A stretch of DNA of 64,000 nt from Brevibacillus gelatini (GTDB lineage Bacteria; Bacillota; Bacilli; Brevibacillales; Brevibacillaceae). Where the stretch lies: assembly GCF_003710935.1 (NCBI RefSeq), contig NZ_RHHS01000017.1, forward strand, positions 339,900 through 403,899, written 5' to 3'. Below, piece by piece: positions 9,128-18,471 of the stretch (position 1 is its first letter; each line of letters opens with the position of its first letter). The notes under the pieces were generated by a model. The model saw only the letters and a list, made by a program, of their open reading frames with translations, did no database searches and was not told where the DNA came from. The position numbers and the translations under genes are program-made.

Positions 9128-11557
9128 ATGGCGAATGTAAACCGAAAAAAAATGAACAGAGGTCTGGGAAAAACATTTCGGCAATCGCTGCATGAAATTC
9201 CGTTAATGCAGACTTCTTCCAGGGTGGAGCGGGACTGGATAACCGATCTGGAGTTGGAGCTTTTGGAGAGCGAATCTGACAACAGTGTGACGAAGCCAGG
9301 CGCACAGACAGGCAAAACACCGATGCAACAGCCGCTGCCGAAAATGCCCAAGCAAGGCGCGTCCTCCAATCAGACAACTTTTTCCAAAGTTATCAAGGAG
9401 CGCAATGACGGCCGGGTTCAATCGTTTGTCTACACCGACGACTTGACGGATCAATCTGTCACCACAGAGAAAATCGCCAATCGAGCCGTCGATTCCTCGA
9501 AAATCAAGCCGGGAACGATTGATACCGTACTCCTGAAGGATTACGCCGTGGACAGCAACAAGCTTGCGGACAAGAGCATTACTTCAAGCAAAATCGCTCC
9601 CGGTGCTATCTTGGGAGAGCATTTGGGGCGCAATATCATCACGAGCGACCATGTGCAGGACCACTCCATATCCGGACAAAAGCTGGTCAACAACAGCATT
9701 ACCTCCGAGAAGCTGGCTGACAAGACGATCGACTCGATGAAGTTCGCCGAGGCTGCCATCCAGACCAAACACATCCAGGAGCAGGCGATTACGACCGAGC
9801 TGCTTCAGGATCAATCTGTCACCTCGGATAAGATCAAGATGGGCTCCATTCAGACAAGTAACCTCGCCAACTATGTGATTAACTCCGTGAAGCTGGAGGA
9901 CGGTGCGGTCACGACGGACAAAATTCGCGACGGGGCGGTGACTTCGACCAAGCTGGAGGAAGATGCGGTCGAGTCCCAGCATATTCGCGAAGGAGCCATT
10001 TTGCATCATCATCTGGCAGACAACAGTGTGGATGGCGCTAACATTGCACCAGGCTGTGTAACAGACCAGCATCTCGCCTTTCACAGCATTTACAGCCAGC
10101 ATTTGCAGCCAGAGGCAGTCACCAGCGACAAAATCAGCCCGTACGCGGTCTTGACGGAGCATCTCGACCATGCGAGCGTCACCTCGGACAAAGTGGCCAA
10201 AGAATCAATCGGCAGCGTGCACGTCCAGGCTGGCAGCATCCAGACGAACCACTTGCAGGACGGTTCGATCACCGCGCGAAAAATCGCGGAGCACCAGATC
10301 ACGACAGCGAAAATTGCCGACAAAGCCGTCACGCACGATAAATTGGCGAACAGAAGCGTGGGCGATCAGCAGTTGATTGAAGAGAGCGTGAACACGCGGC
10401 ATCTGGCAGACGGGGCCATTCGCGCGGAAAAAATTGCGCGGCGCTCGATTGAAGAACAGCATCTGACGGATCGCCTCATCGGCAGCCAACACCTGCAGGA
10501 ATATTCCATCCAGACACAGCATTTGCACGATCACGTGATTACCACCTCGAAGCTCGCGCCGGAGTCTGTCTCGACCGACAAGGTGAACGATCAGAGCATT
10601 ACGGCCAGCAAGCTGGCAGATTCCGCCGTCACAGCCGCCAAAGTGGCGACAGAAGCCATCAAGACACGGCACCTGGGCAAGGGAGCCGTCACGGGCGAGA
10701 AAATCGCGGAAAAAGCAGTGTCCTCCCAGCATCTTGCCAATCAATCCGTGCAGCCCGAGCACATCCAGCCGAAAGCGATTTCGAAGGAAAAATTGCTGGA
10801 GGGCAGCGTCACCCGTGAGAAGCTGGCCGATTTCGCTGTTGACGGAAGCAAGCTGGAACTGCATGCCGTCACAGGCAAGCACGTGGAAAAAGGCAGCTTG
10901 AACGGCGGGCATCTCGCGAAGGGAACGCTGTCCGGCGAGCATCTTGCCGCCCAATCCATCGAGGGACAGCATTTGCAAAACCACGTCATAACCGAAGAAA
11001 AGCTGGCCGATCATGCGGTTACGGGAGCGAAAATAGCGCCGCGAGCGATTGCGGGGAGCCATCTTTCCGACAAGTCGATTACGCAGGAGAAGCTCGCCTT
11101 TCCAGCAGTAGAAACCCATGTCAACTTGGGGACGATGCTGCAGCAGTTTGGCTTTGTCCCATTCCGTATCGCGGCAACCAGCCAGACAGCAGATGTCACG
11201 GTGCGTCTGCCGCTGCCTTATGCCGATACGCACTACTGTCTGGTGGCGATGACCAACCAACCGGGGGTGTCCGTGTCCCTTAAGTATACGAAGCGCACCT
11301 CTGCCGTGTTGACCGTTTTCCGGCACGAGACAGGGGAGGAAGACAGCGGGGTACTGCAATGGATTGCGATTGGGGAAAAAGGCGAGCATGTGCACGACGA
11401 ATTTGCTGAACTGCAAGCCGAGCAGCCCGAGCATGTCCTGGAGGACGAGTGGGAAGAGGACGACGATGTAGTCGATGAAGTACATGGAGAAGAAGCCGAA
11501 GAAGACAGTGAACTTGATGCCGAAGCAACTGGCGGCACAGACGACGGGGACGACTAG
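9128..11557 (+). CDS. Giant decapeptide-repeat protein, likely surface or spore protein
   Basis: 809 residues. Residues 1-109 are a non-repetitive head. Residues 110-659 are exactly 55 tandem units of 10 residues without a single insertion or deletion; the consensus is roughly [SA]-[IV]-x-[TS]-x-[KH]-[LI]-x-x-x, with Lys and His forms of position 6 interspersed. Residues 660-745 form a globular domain ending in GVLQWIAIGEK, which recalls the 'WIAG-tail' described for long repeat proteins of Paenibacillaceae (recollection, unverified). The last 60 residues are strongly acidic. No signal peptide, sorting motif or transmembrane helix is seen. The period and alternation of hydrophobic positions suggest a beta-solenoid or fibre. 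Purine-rich GGAGG/AAGGAG precede the ATG. It stands alone between a terminator and the asnS promoter. Confidence 0.85.
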   Translation: MANVNRKKMNRGLGKTFRQSLHEIPLMQTSSRVERDWITDLELELLESESDNSVTKPGAQTGKTPMQQPLPKMPKQGASSNQTTFSKVIKERNDGRVQSFVYTDDLTDQSVTTEKIANRAVDSSKIKPGTIDTVLLKDYAVDSNKLADKSITSSKIAPGAILGEHLGRNIITSDHVQDHSISGQKLVNNSITSEKLADKTIDSMKFAEAAIQTKHIQEQAITTELLQDQSVTSDKIKMGSIQTSNLANYVINSVKLEDGAVTTDKIRDGAVTSTKLEEDAVESQHIREGAILHHHLADNSVDGANIAPGCVTDQHLAFHSIYSQHLQPEAVTSDKISPYAVLTEHLDHASVTSDKVAKESIGSVHVQAGSIQTNHLQDGSITARKIAEHQITTAKIADKAVTHDKLANRSVGDQQLIEESVNTRHLADGAIRAEKIARRSIEEQHLTDRLIGSQHLQEYSIQTQHLHDHVITTSKLAPESVSTDKVNDQSITASKLADSAVTAAKVATEAIKTRHLGKGAVTGEKIAEKAVSSQHLANQSVQPEHIQPKAISKEKLLEGSVTREKLADFAVDGSKLELHAVTGKHVEKGSLNGGHLAKGTLSGEHLAAQSIEGQHLQNHVITEEKLADHAVTGAKIAPRAIAGSHLSDKSITQEKLAFPAVETHVNLGTMLQQFGFVPFRIAATSQTADVTVRLPLPYADTHYCLVAMTNQPGVSVSLKYTKRTSAVLTVFRHETGEEDSGVLQWIAIGEKGEHVHDEFAELQAEQPEHVLEDEWEEDDDVVDEVHGEEAEEDSELDAEATGGTDDGDD
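9455..11104 (+). repeat. 55 tandem 30-bp coding repeats
   Basis: Each 30-bp unit encodes one decapeptide. Units are well diverged at DNA level (many synonymous changes) while the 10-residue register is kept perfectly over 1650 bp, which indicates old duplication with selection on length and register rather than recent slippage. Confidence 0.95.
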
Positions 11558-11666
11558 TTTGGTCAGAAGTTACAAGCAGGGGAGGTCAACGGCGAACGAA
11601 CCAGACGACCTCCTCCAGTTGGTTTACATAATAATATTACGGTAATCAAGGAGAGGGAGTCTCTCA

Positions 11667-11695
11667 TTGAATTTGCGGTTCCCCAATAGTATAAT
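11667..11695 (+). promoter_or_regulatory. Sigma-A promoter of asnS
   Basis: TTGAAT (11667-11672), 17-bp spacer, TATAAT (11690-11695). The leader to the ATG is about 45 nt, too short for a T-box. Confidence 0.85.
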
Positions 11696-11748
11696 TGTTG
11701 GGTAGACTTAGTCTGTTGTGTCGCATGGTAAATGGAGGGAATTATTCG

Positions 11749-13038
11749 ATGTTGACGACGATTGCCCAGGTAGGGCAGCATGTTGGACAAGAAGTGCGCA
11801 TTGGATGTTGGCTGTACAACAAGCGCAGCAGCGGCAAGATTCAGTTTCTGCAGCTTCGCGATGGCTCCGGCTTCATCCAGGGCGTTGTAGTAAAAGCAGA
11901 AGTAGCGGAAGACGTATGGGAAAAAGCATCCCAACTGACCCAGGAAAGCTCTTTATACATAACCGGTGTCGTTCGCGCAGATGACCGTGCTCCAAGCGGC
12001 TTTGAGCTGACGGTCACTGGCGTGGAAATTATTCAGATTGCCCAGGATTACCCGATCTCCCTCAAGGAGCACGGTGTAGATTTCCTGATGGATCACCGCC
12101 ACCTGTGGCTGCGTACCCCTCGTCAGCGTGCGGTCATGGCCATCCGCTCCGAGGTGATTCGCGCTGTTTACGAGTTTTTCCACGAAAATGGGTTCGTGAA
12201 AGTAGACCCGCCAATCCTGACGCCGACTTCGGCAGAAGGAACAACAAACCTGTTCCATACCAAGTATTTTGATGAAGATGCGTATCTGTCCCAGTCCGGC
12301 CAGTTGTACATGGAAGCAGCGGCAATGGCATTGGGCCGCGTATTCTCGTTTGGTCCGACCTTCCGTGCGGAAAAATCGAAAACCCGTCGTCATCTGATCG
12401 AATTTTGGATGATCGAGCCGGAGATGGCGTTCGTCGACCATGAGGAAAACTTGCGCATTCAGGAAGCATTTGTGTCCCACGTGGTACAATCCGTCCTGAA
12501 AAACTGCCAGCAGGAGCTGAAAACGCTGGAGCGCGATACAACCAAACTGCAAAACGTGACAGGCCCGTTCCCGCGCATCACGTACGATGATGCGATCAAG
12601 CTGTTGCAGGAAAAAGGCAGCGAGATCAAGTGGGGCGACGACTTCGGTGCGCCGGACGAGACATTGATCGCAGAACACTTCGACAAGCCGGTGTTCATCA
12701 CGCACTATCCGACCGAGATCAAGGCGTTCTACATGAAGCCTGATCCAAACCGTCCGGAAGTAGTGCTTTGTGCAGACCTGATCGCGCCGGAAGGCTACGG
12801 TGAGATCATCGGGGGCAGCCAGCGCATCGACGATCCGGAGCTGCTCGCGAAGCGCTTTGCCGAGCATGAGCTGTCCGAGGAAGCTTACCGCTGGTACATG
12901 GACCTGCGCAAATACGGTACTGTTCCTCACTCCGGCTTCGGTCTGGGGCTGGAGCGGACGATTGCCTGGATTTGCGGACTGGATCACGTGCGCGAGACAA
13001 TTCCGTTCCCGCGTATGCTGTATCGTCTCTACCCGTAA
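11749..13038 (+). CDS. asnS: Asparaginyl-tRNA synthetase
   Basis: 429-residue class IIb aminoacyl-tRNA synthetase that charges tRNA-Asn. An N-terminal OB-fold anticodon-binding domain (about 1-105) precedes the class II core: motif 2 around [24 protein letters not shown] and motif 3 [13 protein letters not shown] near the C-terminus. The ATG at 11749 has GGAGGGA 9 nt upstream; an upstream in-frame ATG overlaps the promoter's -10 and is rejected. The asnS-dnaD order is the same as in B. subtilis. Confidence 0.97.
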   Translation: MLTTIAQVGQHVGQEVRIGCWLYNKRSSGKIQFLQLRDGSGFIQGVVVKAEVAEDVWEKASQLTQESSLYITGVVRADDRAPSGFELTVTGVEIIQIAQDYPISLKEHGVDFLMDHRHLWLRTPRQRAVMAIRSEVIRAVYEFFHENGFVKVDPPILTPTSAEGTTNLFHTKYFDEDAYLSQSGQLYMEAAAMALGRVFSFGPTFRAEKSKTRRHLIEFWMIEPEMAFVDHEENLRIQEAFVSHVVQSVLKNCQQELKTLERDTTKLQNVTGPFPRITYDDAIKLLQEKGSEIKWGDDFGAPDETLIAEHFDKPVFITHYPTEIKAFYMKPDPNRPEVVLCADLIAPEGYGEIIGGSQRIDDPELLAKRFAEHELSEEAYRWYMDLRKYGTVPHSGFGLGLERTIAWICGLDHVRETIPFPRMLYRLYP

Positions 13039-13056
13039 GGCTTTTCGTTTTTTCAT

Positions 13057-13086
13057 ACACCCTGTTGCGAGAGGGCAGCAGGGTGT
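13057..13086 (+). terminator. Stem-loop between asnS and dnaD
   Basis: ACACCCTGTTGC / GCAGCAGGGTGT with a 6-nt loop (one G-T pair) and a weak T tract, so partial termination or attenuation is likely. Confidence 0.55.
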
Positions 13087-13153
13087 TCCTATTGTCAGAC
13101 AGCGCGTTTTACGCCCTTCCTTCGCTATTCCAACCCAGAGGTGAACATGCGTT

Positions 13154-13837
13154 ATGGATTCCCACATTTTGCAATTGTTGCAAGAAGGTGCAACATCCGT
13201 CTCCAACCTTCTTCTGAAGATGTACAAACGAATGTCCCTGGCAGACGACGAAATGATGCTGCTCATTCATCTGCTTTCTTTTCAGCAGGAGGGGAATCGT
13301 TTTCCGACCTTGACTGAGCTGGAGGAACGCATGTCCATGTCCAGCATGAGATTGATCCAAACGCTGCAAAAGCTGTTGAAGGAAGAGTGGATCAGCATCG
13401 ACGAGTTTATCGACCCGCATACAGGGCTGCGCCACGAGCAGTACAATTTGACCCCCTTGTACAAAAAGCTGTACCAGACCTGGCGCGAGCAGCAGATCGA
13501 TCCACGGATGCTGACGCCGTTTCAGGAGACCGCAGCCACAGCAGATTCCGAACCAGTGGCGATTTATTCCCGGTTTGAGCAGGCTTTTGGGCGACCGCTG
13601 TCTCCGTTTGAAATGGAAAGCATCCACATGTGGACAGAGCAGGACGGGTATCAGGAAGAGCTGATTTTAACAGCATTGCGTGAAGCCGCAACTGTAGGCA
13701 AGCTCCACATTCGCTATATCGACAGAATTCTTTTGGAGTGGCAAAAGCAGCAAATTACCACGGTCGAGCAGGCACGGCTGTACAGCCTGAACTTTCACAG
13801 ACAAAACCATTCCAAAGATTATCGCCAACCGCTTTGA
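13154..13837 (+). CDS. dnaD: DNA replication initiation protein DnaD
   Basis: 227 residues. An N-terminal winged-helix DDBH1 oligomerisation domain (about 1-115) and a C-terminal DDBH2 domain (about 130-205) include the YxxxI...W-type motif YIDRILLEWQK. DnaD acts with DnaB and DnaI to load the replicative helicase at oriC and at restart sites in Firmicutes. The start is ATG 13154 behind CAGAGGTGA. The stop codon lies inside the downstream terminator stem. Confidence 0.95.
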   Translation: MDSHILQLLQEGATSVSNLLLKMYKRMSLADDEMMLLIHLLSFQQEGNRFPTLTELEERMSMSSMRLIQTLQKLLKEEWISIDEFIDPHTGLRHEQYNLTPLYKKLYQTWREQQIDPRMLTPFQETAATADSEPVAIYSRFEQAFGRPLSPFEMESIHMWTEQDGYQEELILTALREAATVGKLHIRYIDRILLEWQKQQITTVEQARLYSLNFHRQNHSKDYRQPL

Positions 13838-13859
13838 TGCAGTCGTCAAAGCGGTTTTT
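13827..13859 (+). terminator. Terminator of dnaD
   Basis: AACCGCTTTGA / TCAAAGCGGTT with an 8-nt loop, then five T. The 5' arm includes the dnaD stop codon. Confidence 0.9.
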
Positions 13860-13885
13860 CCATTGTCTGTCTCCTTGGTACACGT

Positions 13886-13913
13886 ACCCATTTTCCGCGT
13901 CTGACATAGCATA
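13886..13913 (+). promoter_or_regulatory. Candidate sigma-K promoter of the glycan cluster
   Basis: ACC (13886-13888), a spacer of 16 bp, then CATAGCATA (13905-13913). This fits the sigma-K pattern AC-16/17-CATAnnnTA. It lies 34 bp before the first gene of the cluster and no sigma-A promoter is evident. Confidence 0.55.
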
Positions 13914-13946
13914 TTACGTAGAAGCACGTTGCAGGAGGGAAGACAT

Positions 13947-14369
13947 ATGGAAAAACGCAAAAAATGGGATCTGTCGCATTGGGTCACGCCAGGCGTTTTT
14001 TCTGGCCATTTTGTGGTCGATGAAGCGGTGGAGCGTGTCTCGATTGTGAAGGTCGGTGAAAAAGGGCAGGAGGCTGTTGGGGAAAAAGCGACGGCAAAGA
14101 CAGCTTGCGAGCAGCCCGCAGAGACGAAAGAGCCGGTGCCGGAGCCGAAGTTTGAGATCATCATGAGAGAAACCGACGTGGTGACAACCGAGCAGTTGGA
14201 GAAGCTGGAGCAGGAGGTTGCCGCCCTGAAGGAGTCGCTTGCCGCCTGGGAAAAACGTTGGAAAAAATTCGAGGAAGAGCAGGCAAAAGAAAGACAATAT
14301 TTGTATCAGGTGGTTCTTTCCTTGAAAAAGGAGTGGGAGAGCGAACGCAATGAACATCGCCATAATTAG
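13947..14369 (+). CDS. Coiled-coil protein heading the glycan cluster
   Basis: 140 residues from ATG 13947 behind GGAGGGA; a TTG at 13929 in the same frame lies upstream of that site and is not used. Residues 1-35 look folded (LSHWVTPGVFSGHFVVDEAVE), 36-75 are Glu/Pro/Ala-rich linker, and about 80-138 form a coiled coil (EQLEKLEQEVAALKESLAAWEKR). No family is recognised. Its last 20 nt overlap the next glycosyltransferase gene, indicating translational coupling. It could be a spore-surface anchor or assembly protein (inference from context). Confidence 0.75.
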   Translation: MEKRKKWDLSHWVTPGVFSGHFVVDEAVERVSIVKVGEKGQEAVGEKATAKTACEQPAETKEPVPEPKFEIIMRETDVVTTEQLEKLEQEVAALKESLAAWEKRWKKFEEEQAKERQYLYQVVLSLKKEWESERNEHRHN

Positions 14370-15531
14370 CCCGGGGCCATTTTCGGTGCCACCAGTCAAA
14401 GGCAGCTCGGTGGAGCACGACATTGACGAAGTGACGAAGATGATCGACCCCGAGCACAAAGTGACGATTTACACCCGGCGCTGCGCGGCATACCCCAAGT
14501 CGTCCGTGGAGGACAACCGGGAGTTCATTCGCTTTCCCTACGATAACCCTGCGTCTTATTTGCGCAAGATCATCAGGCACATTCGCAAGCATAAGCCGGA
14601 TGTCATCCTCGTGGAAAATCGGCCGATTTATGTCTTGCAGCTCAAAAAGCATTTTCCGAAAATCCCCGTTTTCGTCAACATGCATTCTCACGTGTACGGC
14701 TCTCCGCCCATGATTGGCAAGGAAAAAATGAAGCGGGTCGTCCGGCTGTCGTCCGGCTTTATTACGAACAGCGAGTTTTTGCGCCAGCATTTTATCAAGT
14801 CGTGCAAAATCCCCCCGCACAAAATTCACGCGGTACATCTTGGCGTGGACGTGACGCCCTATCAGGTGGCGAAACTGCATTACACAATCAAAAAACTGCG
14901 CAAACAGATCGGGCTTGCGCCGGATGACCGCGTGCTGTTTTATGCAGGAAGGCTCATGCGGGGAAAAGGCGTCCATATTCTCATTAAAGCGTTTCACCAA
15001 GTCAGCAAGCAGGATCCCCGTGCGCGGCTTGTCATCGTCGGTGGAACCGGATACGGCAGCAATCGCTTGAATCCGTACGTGCGCGAGCTGAAACGGCTGG
15101 CGAAGCCGCTCGGTGACAAAGTGCGCTTCGTCAAATTCGTCCCGAGTGCGCAGATGCCGCTGTATTACCAGATTGGCGACATCGTGGCGACCCCTTCCAT
15201 CTGGAAGGAAGCGTTTTGCCGCGTCAACCTGGAGGCGATGGCCGCAAGCAAGCCTGTCATTTCCACGACGCGAGGCGGGATCAAGGAGGTTGTCACTCAT
15301 CAGAGCAGCGGGTTTTTGCTTCCGCCCAAAGAGTGGGAAAAAGAATTGCCCGCCATTTGGAAGCTGCTCTGGAGCAATCCGCAGATCCGTGCAGAGATGG
15401 GCAGACAGGCATTGCTGCGGGCAAAGCAATTTTCCTGGTACGCGACCGCCCAAGGCTATTTGAATATTTTTGAAAATGCCATCGGCAAACGCCCAACAGA
15501 AAAGCAGCAGCCGCTTTTGAAAACAGGCTGA
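14350..15531 (+). CDS. GT4-family glycosyltransferase, CotSA-like
   Basis: 393 residues with two Rossmann-like halves (GT-B fold). The acceptor half starts MNIAIISPGPFSVPPVKGSS; the donor half has YAGRLMRGKGVHILIKAF and the GT4 EX7E signature in EAFCRVNLEAMAASKP. The overall layout resembles the B. subtilis spore coat protein CotSA. It likely transfers a hexose from a nucleotide sugar to a spore-surface or envelope glycan. The ATG overlaps the preceding gene and has AAAAAGGAG upstream. Confidence 0.85.
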   Translation: MNIAIISPGPFSVPPVKGSSVEHDIDEVTKMIDPEHKVTIYTRRCAAYPKSSVEDNREFIRFPYDNPASYLRKIIRHIRKHKPDVILVENRPIYVLQLKKHFPKIPVFVNMHSHVYGSPPMIGKEKMKRVVRLSSGFITNSEFLRQHFIKSCKIPPHKIHAVHLGVDVTPYQVAKLHYTIKKLRKQIGLAPDDRVLFYAGRLMRGKGVHILIKAFHQVSKQDPRARLVIVGGTGYGSNRLNPYVRELKRLAKPLGDKVRFVKFVPSAQMPLYYQIGDIVATPSIWKEAFCRVNLEAMAASKPVISTTRGGIKEVVTHQSSGFLLPPKEWEKELPAIWKLLWSNPQIRAEMGRQALLRAKQFSWYATAQGYLNIFENAIGKRPTEKQQPLLKTG

Positions 15532-15653
15532 CCCGCTTGAACGGCCGTTAGGTTATTGCCTTTTCTTCGTGCTGAGTGGACGCGAGCCCTGTCCAGATCC
15601 CACACCATGCATACCTTGTAAGTATCGCAGAGCACAACTGGGGAGTGATACTT

Positions 15654-16700
15654 GTGAAAGGGTTAATCTTGTGTGCTGGACGTGGTACGCGACTGCACCC
15701 CTTTTCCTATTCTCAACCAAAAACCCTCCTCCCTGTGGCCAATCATCCGGTTTTACACTACTGCATCAGCAAACTGTGTGAAGTGGGTGTGCATGACATC
15801 GGTATCGTCATCCACCCTTCCCAAGTGCAGATTCCTCCCTTGGTGGGCAATGGTAGTCAATTTGGGGCTACCATTACTTTTATCGAGCAGGAGGTGCCGC
15901 TTGGAATCGCACATGCTGTCCAATTAGCGCAACCGTTCCTGCAAGACGAACCGTTTATTTTGTTGCTTGGTGACAACTTGTTGATGGATTCGCTGCACGG
16001 GCTAATGCGTGCGTTTACCAGTGAAAAGTCAGACGGTGTAGTGATGCTAAGTGAAGTGGAGAGACCACAGGATTACGGGATCGCCGAAGTCAAGAAAGGG
16101 CGTCTGGTCTCAGTCGAAGAAAAACCTCGCCAGCCGAAGAGTAATCTGGCTGTCATAGGTGCATACCTGTTTACCCCTCCCATTTTTGAGTCGATTGCTA
16201 CACTGCAGCCATCCGCCCGTGGTGAATATGAAATCACGGATGCGATCCAGTCGATGATTGATCGCGGTTATCATATTGCGCATGCGCTTGCGAAGGGCAA
16301 GTATTCCGATGTGGGAACGATTGATCGTTGGCTGGAAGCAAACCGTTGGATGCTGGCAAAAGATTTGGGCCAGACTCATCACATTGGCAATCGGTCCGTC
16401 GTCACGAACTGCGAGATTGTCGGACCAGTGCTGATCGGGGAAGACTGTCACATTGAAAATTGTCGCCTTGGTCCATACGTTTCGATTCAAAATGGGGTGC
16501 ATCTGAAAAACTGTGCACACATTGAAAACAGCATCCTGTTGGAAAACAGTTCACTCATGGACGTCGCCTGGAGCGTTACGGACAGCGTTTTCGGAAGATC
16601 GTCTTATTTGAGAGGGCAGTCAGCGAGTTCAAGCGGCATCTTCATCTTGAGTGACAAGTCATCGATTCGCATTCCAGGTGTGAAGAGGGAGGACACATGA
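15654..16700 (+). CDS. Sugar-1-phosphate nucleotidyltransferase with left-handed beta-helix tail
   Basis: 348 residues from GTG 15654 behind GGGGAGTG; the open frame upstream has no ribosome-binding site. The N-terminal domain has the RmlA/GalU signature CAGRGTRLHPFSYSQPKTLLPV, and LLGDNLL provides the metal-binding Asp. The C-terminal 90 residues contain hexapeptide-like repeats (IGNRSVVTNCEIVGPVLIGE) forming a left-handed beta-helix, as in long RmlA-type enzymes. It makes an NDP-sugar, probably dTDP- or UDP-glucose. Codon use looks less GC-rich than both neighbours and it follows 122 bp without a gene, so it may have a separate origin. The stop overlaps the next start by 4 nt. Confidence 0.88.
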   Translation: MKGLILCAGRGTRLHPFSYSQPKTLLPVANHPVLHYCISKLCEVGVHDIGIVIHPSQVQIPPLVGNGSQFGATITFIEQEVPLGIAHAVQLAQPFLQDEPFILLLGDNLLMDSLHGLMRAFTSEKSDGVVMLSEVERPQDYGIAEVKKGRLVSVEEKPRQPKSNLAVIGAYLFTPPIFESIATLQPSARGEYEITDAIQSMIDRGYHIAHALAKGKYSDVGTIDRWLEANRWMLAKDLGQTHHIGNRSVVTNCEIVGPVLIGEDCHIENCRLGPYVSIQNGVHLKNCAHIENSILLENSSLMDVAWSVTDSVFGRSSYLRGQSASSSGIFILSDKSSIRIPGVKREDT

Positions 16701-17500
16701 ACCCAACCTTTACCGTGGTCATCCCGACGTACAACCGCGCCAAGTTCATCCGCAAAGCGATCAACAGCGTTTTGAAGCAGACGTCAAAAGACTGGAAGAT
16801 GTTAATCATCGACGATGCCTCAACCGACAATACGAGGAAAAAGGTAGAGAAGTATTTGTACCACCCCAACATCACGTACTACCGGATGGAAAAAAACTCC
16901 GGCATCGGAAAAGTGATGAACCAGGCACTGTCCATGGTTGACACGCCATACCTTTTGCAACTGGATTCGGACGACTGGCTGCCCAAACGGACGCTGGCGA
17001 TCATCAAAAAGTACATTCGCAAAAGCAAAAAAAGTACGGCGCTTTTCTATGGCAACGTCAAAATCTGGCGAGTGCGGCGCGGGAAATATTACAACCCGTT
17101 TCTCGTCAAGCACAAGCATTTTCGCAACAAATACCAGTTTTTGAAGTACAACCGCTGGATGGTTGCGCCGCGCTGCTACCGGGTCGAGGCGCTTCGCGAA
17201 GTGGGAGGGTGGGATACCTCCGACAAATACGAAGGCCGGATCATGGAGGATCGGCGCATCATTTTGCGGCTCATCGAAAAATTCCGCGTCCGGTATATCA
17301 ATCGCAAGCTGTACAACCGGACGAAGCACAAAGGCCAGCTGACCGACAAAAAGATGAAGCGGAGACGGAATCATTTACGCAAAAAAACGTTCAAATATTA
17401 CCTCAAACGCTGGGGCAACAAGTACAAAGCGGTCTATGGCTACAAAGATGGCTATCTCATCATTAAACGGTTGAAGAAAGTGAGGCGGCGGAAGCGATGA
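16697..17500 (+). CDS. GT2-family glycosyltransferase
   Basis: 267 residues, GT-A fold. It has TVVIPTYNRAKFIRKAINSVLKQT, then IIDDASTDNT and the DXD-type metal site LDSDDW, all typical of family 2. The C-terminal third is very basic (KMKRRRNHLRKKTFKYYLKR...KKVRRRKR), suggesting binding to an anionic polymer or the membrane surface. ATGA overlaps link it to both the preceding and following genes. Confidence 0.88.
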   Translation: MNPTFTVVIPTYNRAKFIRKAINSVLKQTSKDWKMLIIDDASTDNTRKKVEKYLYHPNITYYRMEKNSGIGKVMNQALSMVDTPYLLQLDSDDWLPKRTLAIIKKYIRKSKKSTALFYGNVKIWRVRRGKYYNPFLVKHKHFRNKYQFLKYNRWMVAPRCYRVEALREVGGWDTSDKYEGRIMEDRRIILRLIEKFRVRYINRKLYNRTKHKGQLTDKKMKRRRNHLRKKTFKYYLKRWGNKYKAVYGYKDGYLIIKRLKKVRRRKR

Positions 17501-18447
17501 CAAAGGCACTTGTCACCGGTTGTGCTGGTTTTATCGGGTCGCATCTGACCCAGCGCTTGCTGAAAGACGGGGTGACAGTGATTGGCGTCGACGGGTTTGT
17601 CGATAACTACGACGTTGCTGCCAAGCTCCGCAATCTGGCAGAGATTGGGAGCCATCCCGCCTTTACCTTTCATTCAACCATGCTGCAGGCAGAGCGGTGG
17701 AACGACTGGCTGGACGGAGTGGATGTCGTCTATCATCTGGCTGCGCTGCCGGGCGTGCGAAACAGCTGGGGCAAGGCATTCTCGGAGTACGTCAATCACA
17801 ATATTCTGGCTACCCAACTGCTGCTGGAGGCGTGTCTGCAAAGGCCAAAGCCACCAGTCATCGTCGTTTCGTCTTCCTCCTCCGTGTACGGAACGATGCA
17901 AGGGACGCTGACGGACGAATCCGCCCCGCTTCGGCCCGTATCGCCTTATGGTGTCACGAAGGAAGCGATGGAGCAGGTATGCTCCGTCTACGTCAAAGCG
18001 TACGGCCTGCCGATCACGATGCTGCGCTACTTCACCGTGTACGGCCCAAGGCAGCGGCCGGACATGGCTTTTCACCGCTTTTTCCGGCAAATGATGAAGG
18101 GAGATCCCGTGGTCGTGTACGGGGATGGCCAGCAATCGCGTGACTTTACGTACGTGACGGACGCCGTGGAAGCAAACATATTGGCGGGACGCCACGCTGC
18201 ACCGGGCGAGATTTTCAATGTGGGTGGAAATCGTGAAATCAAGTTGATCGACGTGTTGCACATCATGGGTAAGCTCATGAACGTCACGCCGAAAATCAGC
18301 TTTCAGCCCGGCCCGGCAGGCGACTCGTTGCGAACCTGCGCGGACATTCGGCTGGCCGAGCAGCGTTTGGGATACCGTCCGCAAGTTTCCCTGGAAGAGG
18401 GGCTTCGCCGGCAGTTGGCGGATATGCGTTTTCATCCTAGAAGCTAA
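17497..18447 (+). CDS. NAD-dependent nucleotide-sugar epimerase
   Basis: 316-residue extended SDR. The Rossmann motif GCAGFIGSH lies at about residues 8-16, the catalytic Ser is in VSSSSSVYG, and the YxxxK motif is YGVTK. LRYFTVYGPRQRPDMAF is typical of UDP-glucuronate or UDP-glucose 4-epimerases. With a UDP-glucose dehydrogenase in the same cluster, UDP-glucuronate 4-epimerase is the most economical guess. It overlaps the GT2 gene by 4 nt. Confidence 0.85.
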   Translation: MTKALVTGCAGFIGSHLTQRLLKDGVTVIGVDGFVDNYDVAAKLRNLAEIGSHPAFTFHSTMLQAERWNDWLDGVDVVYHLAALPGVRNSWGKAFSEYVNHNILATQLLLEACLQRPKPPVIVVSSSSSVYGTMQGTLTDESAPLRPVSPYGVTKEAMEQVCSVYVKAYGLPITMLRYFTVYGPRQRPDMAFHRFFRQMMKGDPVVVYGDGQQSRDFTYVTDAVEANILAGRHAAPGEIFNVGGNREIKLIDVLHIMGKLMNVTPKISFQPGPAGDSLRTCADIRLAEQRLGYRPQVSLEEGLRRQLADMRFHPRS

Positions 18448-18471
18448 ATTCGAGAACAGGAGGCCGGTTGC

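Noticed and set aside
9455..11104. Regular 30-bp repeats as a CRISPR array
   Set aside because: The repeats are contiguous, diverged and in frame in an open coding sequence; there are no spacers and no cas genes.
10205..11485. 426-codon minus-strand frame opposite the repeat protein
   Set aside because: It is the antisense image of the decapeptide repeats and has no start signal.
11558..11748. T-box leader for asnS
   Set aside because: The promoter leaves only about 45 nt of leader and no T-box sequence (AGGGTGGNACCGCG) is present.
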